Assembly (NCBI GenBank): GCA_001299455.1 | Contig: CYUK01000003.1 | Coordinates: forward strand, 434,001-498,000 | DNA from: Clostridiales bacterium SIT11 | GTDB taxonomy: Bacteria > Bacillota > Clostridia > Tissierellales > Peptoniphilaceae | Reading direction: 5' to 3' | DNA length: 64,000 nt | Shown here: one piece after another, positions 45,770 to 54,522 of the stretch | Layout of the letters: the number at the start of each line of letters is the position of its first letter | Numbering within the stretch: position 1 is the first letter of the stretch | Notes under the pieces: generated by a model | What the model was told of the DNA's origin: nothing | What the model saw: only the letters and a program-made list of their open reading frames with translations | Database searches by the model: none | Made by a program: the position numbers and the translations under genes

Positions 45770-47483
45770 TTAGATTATTCTTGTACCTATCTACAAGCTC
45801 CCTTATACTATCTTCTATTTCTCTTAAAAAGTCTTCTTTATCTACCTCACCAGAGCTAATCTTTGCAAGTTTCATTTCCCATTCAGATGTTGTTTCTGCT
45901 GATTTGAATTTATCCTCTACAATCGATACAAGCCTATTGCCTTTTTCTGTTACAAGTAAGTTTTTCTTATCTCTTCTTATGAGGTCCTTATGGATAAGAT
46001 TTTCAATAATTCCTGCTCTTGTTGCTGGTGTTCCTAAGCCTTTCCTTTCTACTTCTATTTCTTTATCCAAAGACTCTACTCCTGCATTCTCCATAGCCTT
46101 TAAAAGTGTGTTTTCATTATAATGGCTTGGAGCTTTTGTAAATTTCTCAGATATATTTTTAGAAGTTAGCTTAATTTTATCTCCAGTCTTTATATCTGGT
46201 AATTCATTTTCTTGTCTTTCCTTTACATAGCTCTTTAGATACTTTGTATAACCTTCATCTGTTACAGTCTTGCCACTTGCATTGAAGTTAAACTTATCAT
46301 ATTCATATCTGGTTTTTCTGCTAGATTCCTTTAAGTTATCCGAACATGAAGCAAGTAATTTATCCTTAATTAGATTATAGATTTTACTTTCTTTATCAGA
46401 TAAATCTTTAGCTTTTCCAATCCCTGATATAGTAGGAATAATTGCATAGTGGTCTGTAACCTTAGACGAATTAAAAATAGACTTAAAGTTTGATTCATTG
46501 ATTTTAAAATCTTCTTCAAGTCCTTCTAATAATTCTTTTATAGTATTAACCATATCATCGGTTAAATACCTGCTATCTGTTCTTGGATATGTGATTAGCT
46601 TTTTTTCATACAAACCTTGTGCCAAATTTAAAGTGTCATTTGCTGAATATCCAAAATATTTATTTGCTTCTCTTTGTAAGGTAGTGAGATCATAAGGCTT
46701 ATCTGGTTTTGTGCTTATTTCTTTATCTTCTACCTCTGTAATAACTATTTCATCTTCTAGTAGATTTAATAGTTGCTCTGCAACTTCAATTTTATCAATT
46801 CTATCTGATACAAGTTTCAATCCTTTATAAGATAGGTCAACTGTATAATATTTTTGCTTCTTAAATAGGTTTATTTCACTATCCCTCTTAGCTATTAAAT
46901 ATAGGGTTGGAGTTTGTACTCTACCAACTGAATATGTTTCCTTGTAAATGCAAGAATAAAGCCTACTTAAATTCATTCCTACCAGCCAATCTGCAATGGC
47001 TCTTGCACTTGCTGATCTATATAAGTCTTCAAAGTTTTCTCCGTCTTTAAGATTTCTAAAGCCATCTTCAATAGCTTTGTTTTCCATTGAAGATATCCAA
47101 AGTCTTTGAATCTTCTTCTTACATTTAGCTTGATTATATACAAGCCTAAAAATAAGTTCTCCCTCTCTTCCAGCATCACAAGCATTTATAACTGTGTCGA
47201 TATTCTTATCGTTTAAAAGTGTCTTTAAAACTCCATATTGTTTCTTAGTGCTTTTAGATACTTCATAAATATATTCTTCTGGAATTATAGGAAGAGTGTC
47301 TATCGTCCATTTCTTCCATTTTTCATCGTGTCTTTCTGGACTTGTCATTTGAATTAAATGACCTACACACCAAGAAACAATGTATCCACCTCCCTCATAA
47401 TATCCGTTTTTTCTTGTTATTGCTCCAATTACTTTTGCAATTGTAACTGCTACACTTGGCTTTTCTGCTATTACTAATTTCAT
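45762..47483 (-). CDS. topB: DNA topoisomerase III
   Basis: 573 residues from ATG 47483 (GGAGG upstream). The TOPRIM domain starts at the N-terminus (KLVIAEKPSVAVTIAKVIG, with DAGREGE near 102), and the type IA active-site Tyr lies in KKLITYPRTDSRYL near 307. It relaxes or decatenates DNA during replication and transfer of the ICE. It is a constant part of Tn1549-like elements. Confidence 0.96.
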   Translation of the reverse strand: MKLVIAEKPSVAVTIAKVIGAITRKNGYYEGGGYIVSWCVGHLIQMTSPERHDEKWKKWTIDTLPIIPEEYIYEVSKSTKKQYGVLKTLLNDKNIDTVINACDAGREGELIFRLVYNQAKCKKKIQRLWISSMENKAIEDGFRNLKDGENFEDLYRSASARAIADWLVGMNLSRLYSCIYKETYSVGRVQTPTLYLIAKRDSEINLFKKQKYYTVDLSYKGLKLVSDRIDKIEVAEQLLNLLEDEIVITEVEDKEISTKPDKPYDLTTLQREANKYFGYSANDTLNLAQGLYEKKLITYPRTDSRYLTDDMVNTIKELLEGLEEDFKINESNFKSIFNSSKVTDHYAIIPTISGIGKAKDLSDKESKIYNLIKDKLLASCSDNLKESSRKTRYEYDKFNFNASGKTVTDEGYTKYLKSYVKERQENELPDIKTGDKIKLTSKNISEKFTKAPSHYNENTLLKAMENAGVESLDKEIEVERKGLGTPATRAGIIENLIHKDLIRRDKKNLLVTEKGNRLVSIVEDKFKSAETTSEWEMKLAKISSGEVDKEDFLREIEDSIRELVDRYKNNLNE

Positions 47484-47499
47484 TAATACCTCCATAAAT

Positions 47500-47531
47500 A
47501 AAAAAAAGAGCGAAAGATTTCTCTCTCGCTC
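47500..47531 (-). terminator. Terminator after the AbiE operon
   Basis: On the minus strand, GAGCGAGAG pairs with CTTTCGCTC (one mismatch) and is followed by eight Ts (47500-47507). Confidence 0.82.
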
Positions 47532-47538
47532 AAAATAT

Positions 47539-47569
47539 TTCTCCCGAATATTGTATTTTTTCGGGAGAA
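47539..47569. repeat. Second copy of the AbiE palindrome, after the toxin gene
   Basis: TTCTCCCGAATATTGTAT (47539-47556), three Ts, then TTCGGGAGAA (47560-47569). Arms of 10 bases pair. This is nearly the same sequence as the operator at 49175-49206, in the same orientation, so the operon lies between two direct copies of a palindromic site. Confidence 0.85.
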
Positions 47570-47574
47570 TTCTA

Positions 47575-48558
47575 TTACTTATTAATTTCTTTTTCTAGTT
47601 CTTTAAGAACTTTTATAATTTCATCAAATTTTGGATATTCTCCATATATCATTTCTTCCATAGCCTTATAATCTTTTTCTATTTCAGAAAATCGGTATTT
47701 TCTTGGGACTAATTTTAATCTACCATCTAATGCTTCTTCATACCTTGCCCACTTCCTAGGATAAAACTTCATTTTGAATTCAGTTACTTTCTTTAATAAC
47801 TCCTTATCCTCTAAGGCTCTGTCTTTGAAATCTGAATTTGCTATTTTATATAAGTCATAAAAGTGTCTTGCATACCTATGTGGCATAGGAGAAGATTCTG
47901 GTCTATTTGCTTCGTGGTGTAAAATTGTTGCTTTTTCCCAAAAAGTTCTCTCTGCTGATACTGTTCTTATATTAGTTTTTTCTTTAAAAACATTTGGATA
48001 GGCTTCTCCAATTATTGGCAGGATTTCCACTTCAATTGCAGGTGTCCATGCTGCAAGACTTCCTATTTCAAGCCTTATATTTTGTGTCAAATAATTAGAT
48101 TCAAAGATTTTAGGATATTTACATAGAATTGTTTGTGGATCAAGAGTATCAATCATAAATTCAAAGTCCATGTCCTTGAAATCTTGTTCTAAGACTTTTA
48201 ATAATTCATCTCTTAAAAAGATTTCAGTCTTTTCATTGACTTCTTTGTTGAATTTATCCTGTTTAGTATTTGACCTTTCTAACCAAGGTTCTTTTTCTTC
48301 GTAACCTAATACTCGCCAATCTAAGATTAGATCTATATCTTCAGAAAATCTTTCTATAAGTCCAAAGCATTTTGAAAGTGATGTTCCTCCTTTAAAGGTA
48401 AAATATTCCCTCCATTTGTTTTCATTAAATAGATAGTCTAAGATAAAAGTAACCCAATAGTCTTTTTCAATGACGGCTTCAGATATATTTTTCTTTCTTG
48501 CAGTATTGACTATTAAAACTCTTAAATCTTCTTTGTTTTCTATATAAAACTTACTCAT
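47575..48558 (-). CDS. abiEii: AbiEii/AbiGii-type nucleotidyltransferase toxin
   Basis: 327 residues from ATG 48558 (GAGGG upstream; overlaps abiEi by 8 bases). The nucleotidyltransferase motif is clear: FKGGTSLSKCFGLIERFSED followed by IDL, giving GGTS-x(n)-D-x-D. This is the toxin half of the type IV AbiE system, which halts growth on phage infection and also stabilises mobile elements. Length and motifs are normal. Confidence 0.92.
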   Translation of the reverse strand: MSKFYIENKEDLRVLIVNTARKKNISEAVIEKDYWVTFILDYLFNENKWREYFTFKGGTSLSKCFGLIERFSEDIDLILDWRVLGYEEKEPWLERSNTKQDKFNKEVNEKTEIFLRDELLKVLEQDFKDMDFEFMIDTLDPQTILCKYPKIFESNYLTQNIRLEIGSLAAWTPAIEVEILPIIGEAYPNVFKEKTNIRTVSAERTFWEKATILHHEANRPESSPMPHRYARHFYDLYKIANSDFKDRALEDKELLKKVTEFKMKFYPRKWARYEEALDGRLKLVPRKYRFSEIEKDYKAMEEMIYGEYPKFDEIIKVLKELEKEINK

Positions 48559-49162
48559 TTTTGCCCTCACAAATTTCCCTTATTACTTCATATATCCATG
48601 CTGGCACTGATTTTGATTCGTTCATTAAGTCTATTCTTTCTTTTTCACTTAAGTTTTCTCTTATTTTTTGTATAACTTGGGCATTGATATTTTCTTTGCC
48701 CAAAGACTTAATTGCTTGAATAACTGTTGCGGTCTTTAGGGACATATTGGCAATTTCTCCTGGATTTACTTTTTTAAATTCTAAAACCGTATCTCCAATT
48801 TTATATTCCTTATATCTTCCACTAGATATATATTTATAGTGAGTTGGAACTTGTGTTGAAAGTCCTAATAAGTTTAAGGCTGTGCTATTATATGGTGCAA
48901 TATTCCAATTGTATTTTCTTGCTATAGCAAGTGCCAACTCGTGAATTGATACTGCTTCGTACTCTCCAATTAATTCACTGTATCTTGGATTATAATAGAA
49001 TCCATTAATTACTCTTGTTATTTTATTTTCACTAACTAGTTGATTTAAAGTTCTACGAACAGTTTCATTTCCTGCTATATCTAAAAAATCATTGTTTATA
49101 AAAACTTTCCTGCTATCAAAATCATTAATTCTATTTTTTATTTGATCTAAATAAGAATTCAT
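48551..49162 (-). CDS. abiEi: AbiEi-type antitoxin/transcriptional regulator
   Basis: 203 residues from ATG 49162, preceded by AAAGGTGG. The N-terminal winged helix (VRRTLNQLVSENKITRVING FYY) is followed by the AbiEi antitoxin domain (YNWNIAPYNSTALNLLGLST, GRYKEYKIGD). AbiEi neutralises the toxin and represses the operon by binding inverted repeats; a matching palindrome overlaps the promoter here. Confidence 0.88.
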   Translation of the reverse strand: MNSYLDQIKNRINDFDSRKVFINNDFLDIAGNETVRRTLNQLVSENKITRVINGFYYNPRYSELIGEYEAVSIHELALAIARKYNWNIAPYNSTALNLLGLSTQVPTHYKYISSGRYKEYKIGDTVLEFKKVNPGEIANMSLKTATVIQAIKSLGKENINAQVIQKIRENLSEKERIDLMNESKSVPAWIYEVIREICEGKNE

Positions 49163-49174
49163 TTTGCACCACCT

Positions 49175-49214
49175 TTCTCCCGAATATTGTATCATATTCG
49201 GGAGAAATATTCAA
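49175..49214 (-). promoter_or_regulatory. AbiE promoter with overlapping palindromic operator
   Basis: Minus strand: -35 TTGAAT (49209-49214), exact 17-base spacer, -10 TACAAT (49186-49191). The palindrome 49175-49206 (13-base arms with a 6-base centre, TTCTCCCGAATAT and its complement) covers the spacer and -10. Confidence 0.85.
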
Positions 49215-49236
49215 TTTAGATTAAATTTTCATATCC

Positions 49237-50097
49237 TTATAATAGTTCATCATCTTCATCTAAAAATTCTTCATGACTTTCTTCATTGTCAGATTCATCT
49301 TCTGACTCACTAATATAATCCTCATCATCTTCTTCAAAGTCTTCCAACATTTTATCTTCTTTAGCTTTGACTACCTTAAAATAATATCCTGCTCCTACAA
49401 CTCCTCCAATTACAAGTACAACAATTAGAAATGAACCTATCCCACTTTTCTTTTCTTCTTTTACTGGAACAGTCTTAGGTTCTTCTTTTTTTACTTCTTC
49501 TTTCTTAGGCTCTTCAACCTTTATAGTATTTTTATCTTCTGATTCAATCATATTAAGTAGGTCTTGCTCTCCTACTTCTGTTAATAATCTTACATTATCT
49601 TGATTTGATGAGTGATCTACTATTAGGTGCATAGTTTTTCCACTTTTAGTTTGAAATGTTAAAAATTGTCTTACATCTACTGGATTTTCTTTATCTTTTT
49701 CTGTATCTCCACTTGGTGTAATATCTTTTCCATTCCTATCGACATTTTCAATTACTGAACCTCTTGCCTTATTTTCCCCAGTCGCAAGATTATTTACTGC
49801 CTTTGTATTACCACCTTTTACAAGTGGTGTTTTCTTAGGAGGATTATTTGAAGGCTTATTTGCTTCACTTGTATTTCCTGGTATTCTTGGAACATCTTGA
49901 TAAGGAATTTCTTCTTTTGATGGTGTAAAAACATCTTCTTTCAACATTTTTTCAAATTCTTCTTTTTGTGGTTCATAGATTGATTTGTTTTGACTTTCAA
50001 TCTGTCCTTCATTTGTCATCGCAAATGTAGTTGCTGGTACTGTAAATGTAAAAAGGAGTAACGCTATGGCTACTCCTCGTTTAATACTCTTATTCAT
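49237..50097 (-). CDS. DUF4366 (CD1107-family) mobile element membrane protein
   Basis: 286 residues: a signal peptide (GVAIALLLFTFTVPATTFA), a Pro/Asn/Lys-rich extracellular part with a small domain (about 140-180, FQTKSGKTMHLIVDHSSNQD), one membrane helix (IGSFLIVVLVIGGVVGAGYYF, about 228-246; the first and last residues approximate) and a very acidic cytosolic tail. The DUF4366 family is tied to Tn1549/CTn transfer operons. It follows the coiled-coil surface gene by 14 bases. Likely part of the outer transfer apparatus. Confidence 0.85.
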   Translation of the reverse strand: MNKSIKRGVAIALLLFTFTVPATTFAMTNEGQIESQNKSIYEPQKEEFEKMLKEDVFTPSKEEIPYQDVPRIPGNTSEANKPSNNPPKKTPLVKGGNTKAVNNLATGENKARGSVIENVDRNGKDITPSGDTEKDKENPVDVRQFLTFQTKSGKTMHLIVDHSSNQDNVRLLTEVGEQDLLNMIESEDKNTIKVEEPKKEEVKKEEPKTVPVKEEKKSGIGSFLIVVLVIGGVVGAGYYFKVVKAKEDKMLEDFEEDDEDYISESEDESDNEESHEEFLDEDDELL

Positions 50098-50111
50098 TTT
50101 TCTATCCTTTC

Positions 50112-51695
50112 TTATTTTACATTTTTAAATACATAGACTGCTTTTCTAGCATTGTCCCATTCTATTGTTTGGTTTTTGCCATCTTTAATATCTCCATGAC
50201 TTGCTCCAAAAGCTTTAGCAATATTTGAAATTGAAGCATGAATTCTTCCATTTATAATCACTGGCTTAACATCTGAATTGTAGACCTTTCCATCTGAATC
50301 TTTCATAACACCAGTATCAATATTTAGTCTTAATGTCTTTTTAGCTAAGATATTATTCTCTTTGTTTGAGAAAATGGCTTCACGAGTAGAGTTGTCATAC
50401 TCAACATTAAAACCTAGAGTATAAGCAATATATCTTACTGGAATCATAGTTCTTCCTTGATCCACATAAGTTTTTACATCCATATAGACTGTTGTCTTAC
50501 CATCTTTGTTGATAATGTTATAAAAGTTTTTGTCTACTTGGAAAACTGCAAATTCTTTTTCATCTTTAGCTTGTTTTTTGTCCTGTTGTTCCTCTTGCTT
50601 TTTCATCTTGTTAAGATCAAATTGTTTTAAGATGTTCTTGTCATCCGTTTTCAAAAGTTCGTCCCATTTTTTATCTTGAGATTTCTTATCTTCTTTCTTC
50701 TCTCTGTTTTCTTTTTGGAGTTTTAGAAGTTCATCTAATTTTTTAGATAGGTCTTGGTTTTGATTTTTTTCTTTTTCATCTTTAGCTTGCTTTTCAAGTT
50801 CTTCTTTCGATTTTTTATTTGCTTCCTCGATTAACTTCTTTGCTTCTTCAATTTTCTTATCTAATTCTCCTTTTAGCTTTTTAATTTCTTCTTCAGAAGC
50901 TTTTTGTTTTTCTTCTAGTCCTTTAATCTTATCTTCTAATTCTTTTTTTGTATTTTCAGAAGATTCTTTTAAGCTATCAATAGCATTTTGAAGTTCTTCA
51001 ATTTTCTTACAGCATTCTGACTTAGAATTTTCTGTCTCTTCCCTTTTAGACTCTAAGTCTTTTATCTTAGTATCTTTTTCATCAAGAACTTTTTCCAAAC
51101 CCTTAATTTTATTATCTTTATCTTCAATTTCTTTAGTCTTCTTTGCAAGTTCCCCTTCTAAAGACTCAAGCTTTTCTTGCATTTCTTTGATTTTATTTTC
51201 GTTTTTATCGGTCTTTTCTTTCTCAGCTTCTAACTCCCATTTTGTAGATGAATAATCTTCTTTTAGTTTTGCATTTTCATCTTGCATTCTTTTTAATTCA
51301 TCTTTAAGCTGCGTAATTTCTACTATTAGTTCATCATTGTTAGAATTTTTAAAATCCTCAATTTCTTTATTCAATTGAGCAACCTTATTATCTTTATCTC
51401 TAATTTCTTCTTCTAGCTTAGCTTTTTCTTGTTTTAGTTTCTCTCCATTATCTTTGCAAGATTCTAACTTTTCCTTTAATTCATTTATCTTTGATTGGTC
51501 TTCTTGTTTCTTATCATTTAAGTCTTTGATCTGATTTTCTAAATCACTAATTTTAATAATAGAACTCTCTATCACTTTTTTACTACCATCTGTATCATCA
51601 GCTTTAGCTAGTACATTAGTAGTTGAGGTTGATGTTAAAACTAATAAAAGAGCCATAAAAAAGGCTCTTAGTCTGTTCGTATTAAATTTCTTCAT
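50112..51695 (-). CDS. Secreted coiled-coil protein with copper amine oxidase-like N domain
   Basis: 527 residues. A signal peptide (LRAFFMALLLVLTSTSTTNVLA) is followed by about 300 residues of heptad-rich coiled coil (40-345), very rich in Lys and Glu. A C-terminal domain (about 385-527, with YVDQGRTMIPVRYIAYTLGF and NGRIHASISNIAKAFG) resembles the copper amine oxidase N-terminal-like repeat used by clostridial surface proteins. It has no LPXTG motif. Its place among transfer genes suggests a stalk that contacts the recipient or spans the wall, which is inference. RBS and overlap with DUF4315 (14 bases) support it. Confidence 0.8.
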   Translation of the reverse strand: MKKFNTNRLRAFFMALLLVLTSTSTTNVLAKADDTDGSKKVIESSIIKISDLENQIKDLNDKKQEDQSKINELKEKLESCKDNGEKLKQEKAKLEEEIRDKDNKVAQLNKEIEDFKNSNNDELIVEITQLKDELKRMQDENAKLKEDYSSTKWELEAEKEKTDKNENKIKEMQEKLESLEGELAKKTKEIEDKDNKIKGLEKVLDEKDTKIKDLESKREETENSKSECCKKIEELQNAIDSLKESSENTKKELEDKIKGLEEKQKASEEEIKKLKGELDKKIEEAKKLIEEANKKSKEELEKQAKDEKEKNQNQDLSKKLDELLKLQKENREKKEDKKSQDKKWDELLKTDDKNILKQFDLNKMKKQEEQQDKKQAKDEKEFAVFQVDKNFYNIINKDGKTTVYMDVKTYVDQGRTMIPVRYIAYTLGFNVEYDNSTREAIFSNKENNILAKKTLRLNIDTGVMKDSDGKVYNSDVKPVIINGRIHASISNIAKAFGASHGDIKDGKNQTIEWDNARKAVYVFKNVK

Positions 51696-51918
51696 TATGA
51701 ATGTTCTCCTTTTCTTTTAATTTTTCTTCTCTTTTTCTATCATTGATTTTCTCCATTAATTCTTCCAAGCTAATATTGTTCCTCCTAAGAGTTACAATTA
51801 TTTCTTCATTTTCAACTTGTATTTCTTCATCGCAAATTTCTTTATATTTTGCATTTAAATCTTTCAATTTCTCTTCCATTTTTTTCTTTTTATTCCTAAT
51901 ACTTATAAGTTTTCTGTT
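51682..51918 (-). CDS. DUF4315-type small coiled-coil protein
   Basis: 78 residues from GTG 51918, behind GGGAGA; an upstream ATG at 51975 would run into the NlpC gene. The product is helical and charged (KLISIRNKKKKMEEKLKDLN, then IIVTLRRNNISLEELMEKIN). DUF4315 proteins occur at this position in CTn elements. Function unknown. Confidence 0.75.
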   Translation of the reverse strand, partial: NRKLISIRNKKKKMEEKLKDLNAKYKEICDEEIQVENEEIIVTLRRNNISLEELMEKINDRKREEKLKEKENIHNEEI

Positions 51919-51935
51919 CACATAATATCTCCCTT

Positions 51936-54515
51936 CTATCTTGGTCTTCCAAAACCATAAAAGTGTGATTTCCAATATTTTGAATTTATTGATGTGTATT
52001 GAATTGGATCTCCTGCGTGAATCATCATTCCGTTACCTGCGTATATTCCTACGTGAGATATTGGTGTTCCACTGTTATATGTTGAGTGGAAAAATATAAT
52101 ATCTCCAGGTTGAGCTTCACTTGGACTTACTGGATTACAATAGTCTTTATATATTCTCCATGCAGTTGTTCTTGGCATTCTCTTTACACCAGACTTTGTA
52201 AATGACCAACATACAAAACCTGAACAGTCAAAGTTAGATGGTCCACTTGCTCCAAACACATATCTTTTACCTATATGTTTTTCTGCTTCATTAAATAAGG
52301 CTTTTGCAGTAGCTGAATCAAAAGCAAGACCAGGATTTCCAAAGTTTGGATTGTCTACTATTTCTCCTAAGTCCCCATTACCTAATCCAAAAACATCTCC
52401 CATATTCCCCTTAGCTTCAAGAAGAGCTTCATAATGAACTACATTGTCTGGATAATCTTTAAATATTTCCCTAACAACTTCATCCATTTCTTTTTTCTTT
52501 AAAGTTACAATTAACCTTTTATATTCGTACTCTTCTTTTTCATAGCTAGTATAAGGATTGCCACGACTATCATATCTTGTTCTTGCTACTGTTCTTGTTC
52601 TAATTTCAATTTCTTCCTTAAAATCAAGCTTATACATCTTGTCGAAAAGTTCTTTTAAAATTCCTTTTACTTCAGATGCTGATTTTACTTCTCCACATCT
52701 TGAAGTTATATAGGATAAAAGTTCATGGGTATTATGACCAATTTCTCCTTCTTTATTTATGATATATTCGTCATATCCAGGATGACTTGTTTTTACACTT
52801 TCTATTTGTGATTGTAGGTCATATTCCATTGATGAAAATTCTTGATTAACTTCACTTAGAACTGTATCTTGTGATAGGTATGTTGTTGTCATTACTGAGT
52901 TTACTGAGTTGCTTAGTCCACTCATACCAACACTTCCACCACCAATCATGATTGATAGCATAAGTCCTAGTCCTATTACTACAAATAGAACCATCTTGCT
53001 TTTTCTTACTATTAGCTCTTTAGAAGCCTTACCTAAACTTAAAATAGCTTTTTTAACTCTATCTACCAGTCTTGTTTCGTGCTTTTTAGCTATCATGCTC
53101 TTCATTTGCTTTCTTTGGTAAAACTTCTTAAATCTATTTTTCTTTATATAGGCATCTGACTTTTTTAAATCTTCCAAGCCACTTTTAAACTCCAACTTGC
53201 TTTTTCTCTTTTTTATTTTCTTATCAAGTTTAGATAGCTTTTTTAAGGACTTTTTCTTTTTGTCTAACTTATACTTCCTTATTCCATGCTGGAGTTTAGA
53301 GCTTACATTAGCGACTTTTTCTCCAGATTCTACACCAGTATTGTCAGATCCCAAACTTAGATAATCTCTCACTAACTCTGATGACTTAGCTCCAGATAAT
53401 AAAACCTCAGAAGATAGACTTCCTTTAGTTTTATTTTTTAAAATATTATCCTTTAGCTTGCTTTTAGACTTTTCAAGCTCTCCAATCTTTTTATCTGAGA
53501 TAAAGTCTTTAACATCTTGTGTCTTCTTAGAATCTTTCGTTGTAACTTTCTTCGATTCATTTTTTAAGTTATCAATTTTCTTGCGAGTAAATTTATCACT
53601 TTCATAATTTTTTCTCTTGTAGTAAGTCTTCTTTTTATTAACTTTCTTTTGTTCTGAAGATTTAAGGCTTGTTTCTTTTTCATCCTTTATAAATTCTTGA
53701 TTATTGTCTTTAAGCTCAGAATTGTCAAAAGTCTTATCTGTATCAACTTCGCTTGGCTTATTTTCTTTATCTATCTCTTTAGAAATTTTTTCCTTATCTC
53801 TAAACTTCTTTTCTTGATAAAGTTTCTGCTTTTGCTTTTTATCAATATTAGTATTACTTTCGTTCTTACTTACTTCATCTTTAACAAGCTTATCTTTTCT
53901 ATATATTCTCTTACTTTTCTTTGCTTCGATAGGTTTATCTTCGCTTGTGTGGATTCGCTTAGACTCTCTCTCTTTAATTTTGTCTTGGAATTTATCCTTA
54001 CTATGGATAAGTTTATCCTCATAATTTTTAAGAACTTGTCTTTTACTTGATGCCTTCTTATTGCTTTTTTGTTGAGCCTTAGCTGAAATATCATCTGTTG
54101 TTAATTTATTAGAATTAATATTTCTACTGTTTTCACTATCAAAATCAACTTTTTTAAAGTCTACATCTAAGTCTTCATCAAGTTTAAAGCTTTCATCTGT
54201 CCTTATTTCAAGATTAGCTTGTTTTGTTTCTTCAACCTTATCCTTATTATCTAAAACTTCTTTTCTGATTCTTTCCTTGTTTTTAGCCTTCTGAAAGTCT
54301 TTTAGTTTATCTTGTTTTTGATCTTTAGATAATACATTCTCATGAATAAGTTTAGATTCTTTTTCTGAAATTTTATCTTCGAACCTATCCTTAGTCTTAA
54401 TAATCTTATTGGTATAATCATCTGAATGAACAAGTTTACTATCTACATTCTTTTCAGGAGCGTCCCTATTTCGTATAATTTTCTTTTGAAAATCTTTTTT
54501 TAGTTTTTTATCCAT
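51936..54515 (-). CDS. NlpC/P60 cell-wall hydrolase with a long charged N-terminus (CD1108-like)
   Basis: 859 residues. The first 490 are Lys-, Asp- and Ser-rich and contain a repeated motif (DRFEDKISEKESKLIH near 43-58 and DKFQDKIKERESKRIH near 173-188). One membrane helix (SKMVLFVVIGLGLMLSIMIG, about 505-525) leads to an outer part ending in an NlpC/P60 domain: Cys in SNFDCSGFVCWSF, His in HVGIYAGNGMMIHAGDP. It cuts peptidoglycan for the transfer channel, like Tn916 Orf14. The N-terminal repeats would be cytosolic. Confidence 0.9.
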   Translation of the reverse strand: MDKKLKKDFQKKIIRNRDAPEKNVDSKLVHSDDYTNKIIKTKDRFEDKISEKESKLIHENVLSKDQKQDKLKDFQKAKNKERIRKEVLDNKDKVEETKQANLEIRTDESFKLDEDLDVDFKKVDFDSENSRNINSNKLTTDDISAKAQQKSNKKASSKRQVLKNYEDKLIHSKDKFQDKIKERESKRIHTSEDKPIEAKKSKRIYRKDKLVKDEVSKNESNTNIDKKQKQKLYQEKKFRDKEKISKEIDKENKPSEVDTDKTFDNSELKDNNQEFIKDEKETSLKSSEQKKVNKKKTYYKRKNYESDKFTRKKIDNLKNESKKVTTKDSKKTQDVKDFISDKKIGELEKSKSKLKDNILKNKTKGSLSSEVLLSGAKSSELVRDYLSLGSDNTGVESGEKVANVSSKLQHGIRKYKLDKKKKSLKKLSKLDKKIKKRKSKLEFKSGLEDLKKSDAYIKKNRFKKFYQRKQMKSMIAKKHETRLVDRVKKAILSLGKASKELIVRKSKMVLFVVIGLGLMLSIMIGGGSVGMSGLSNSVNSVMTTTYLSQDTVLSEVNQEFSSMEYDLQSQIESVKTSHPGYDEYIINKEGEIGHNTHELLSYITSRCGEVKSASEVKGILKELFDKMYKLDFKEEIEIRTRTVARTRYDSRGNPYTSYEKEEYEYKRLIVTLKKKEMDEVVREIFKDYPDNVVHYEALLEAKGNMGDVFGLGNGDLGEIVDNPNFGNPGLAFDSATAKALFNEAEKHIGKRYVFGASGPSNFDCSGFVCWSFTKSGVKRMPRTTAWRIYKDYCNPVSPSEAQPGDIIFFHSTYNSGTPISHVGIYAGNGMMIHAGDPIQYTSINSKYWKSHFYGFGRPR

Positions 54516-54522
54516 ATCACAC

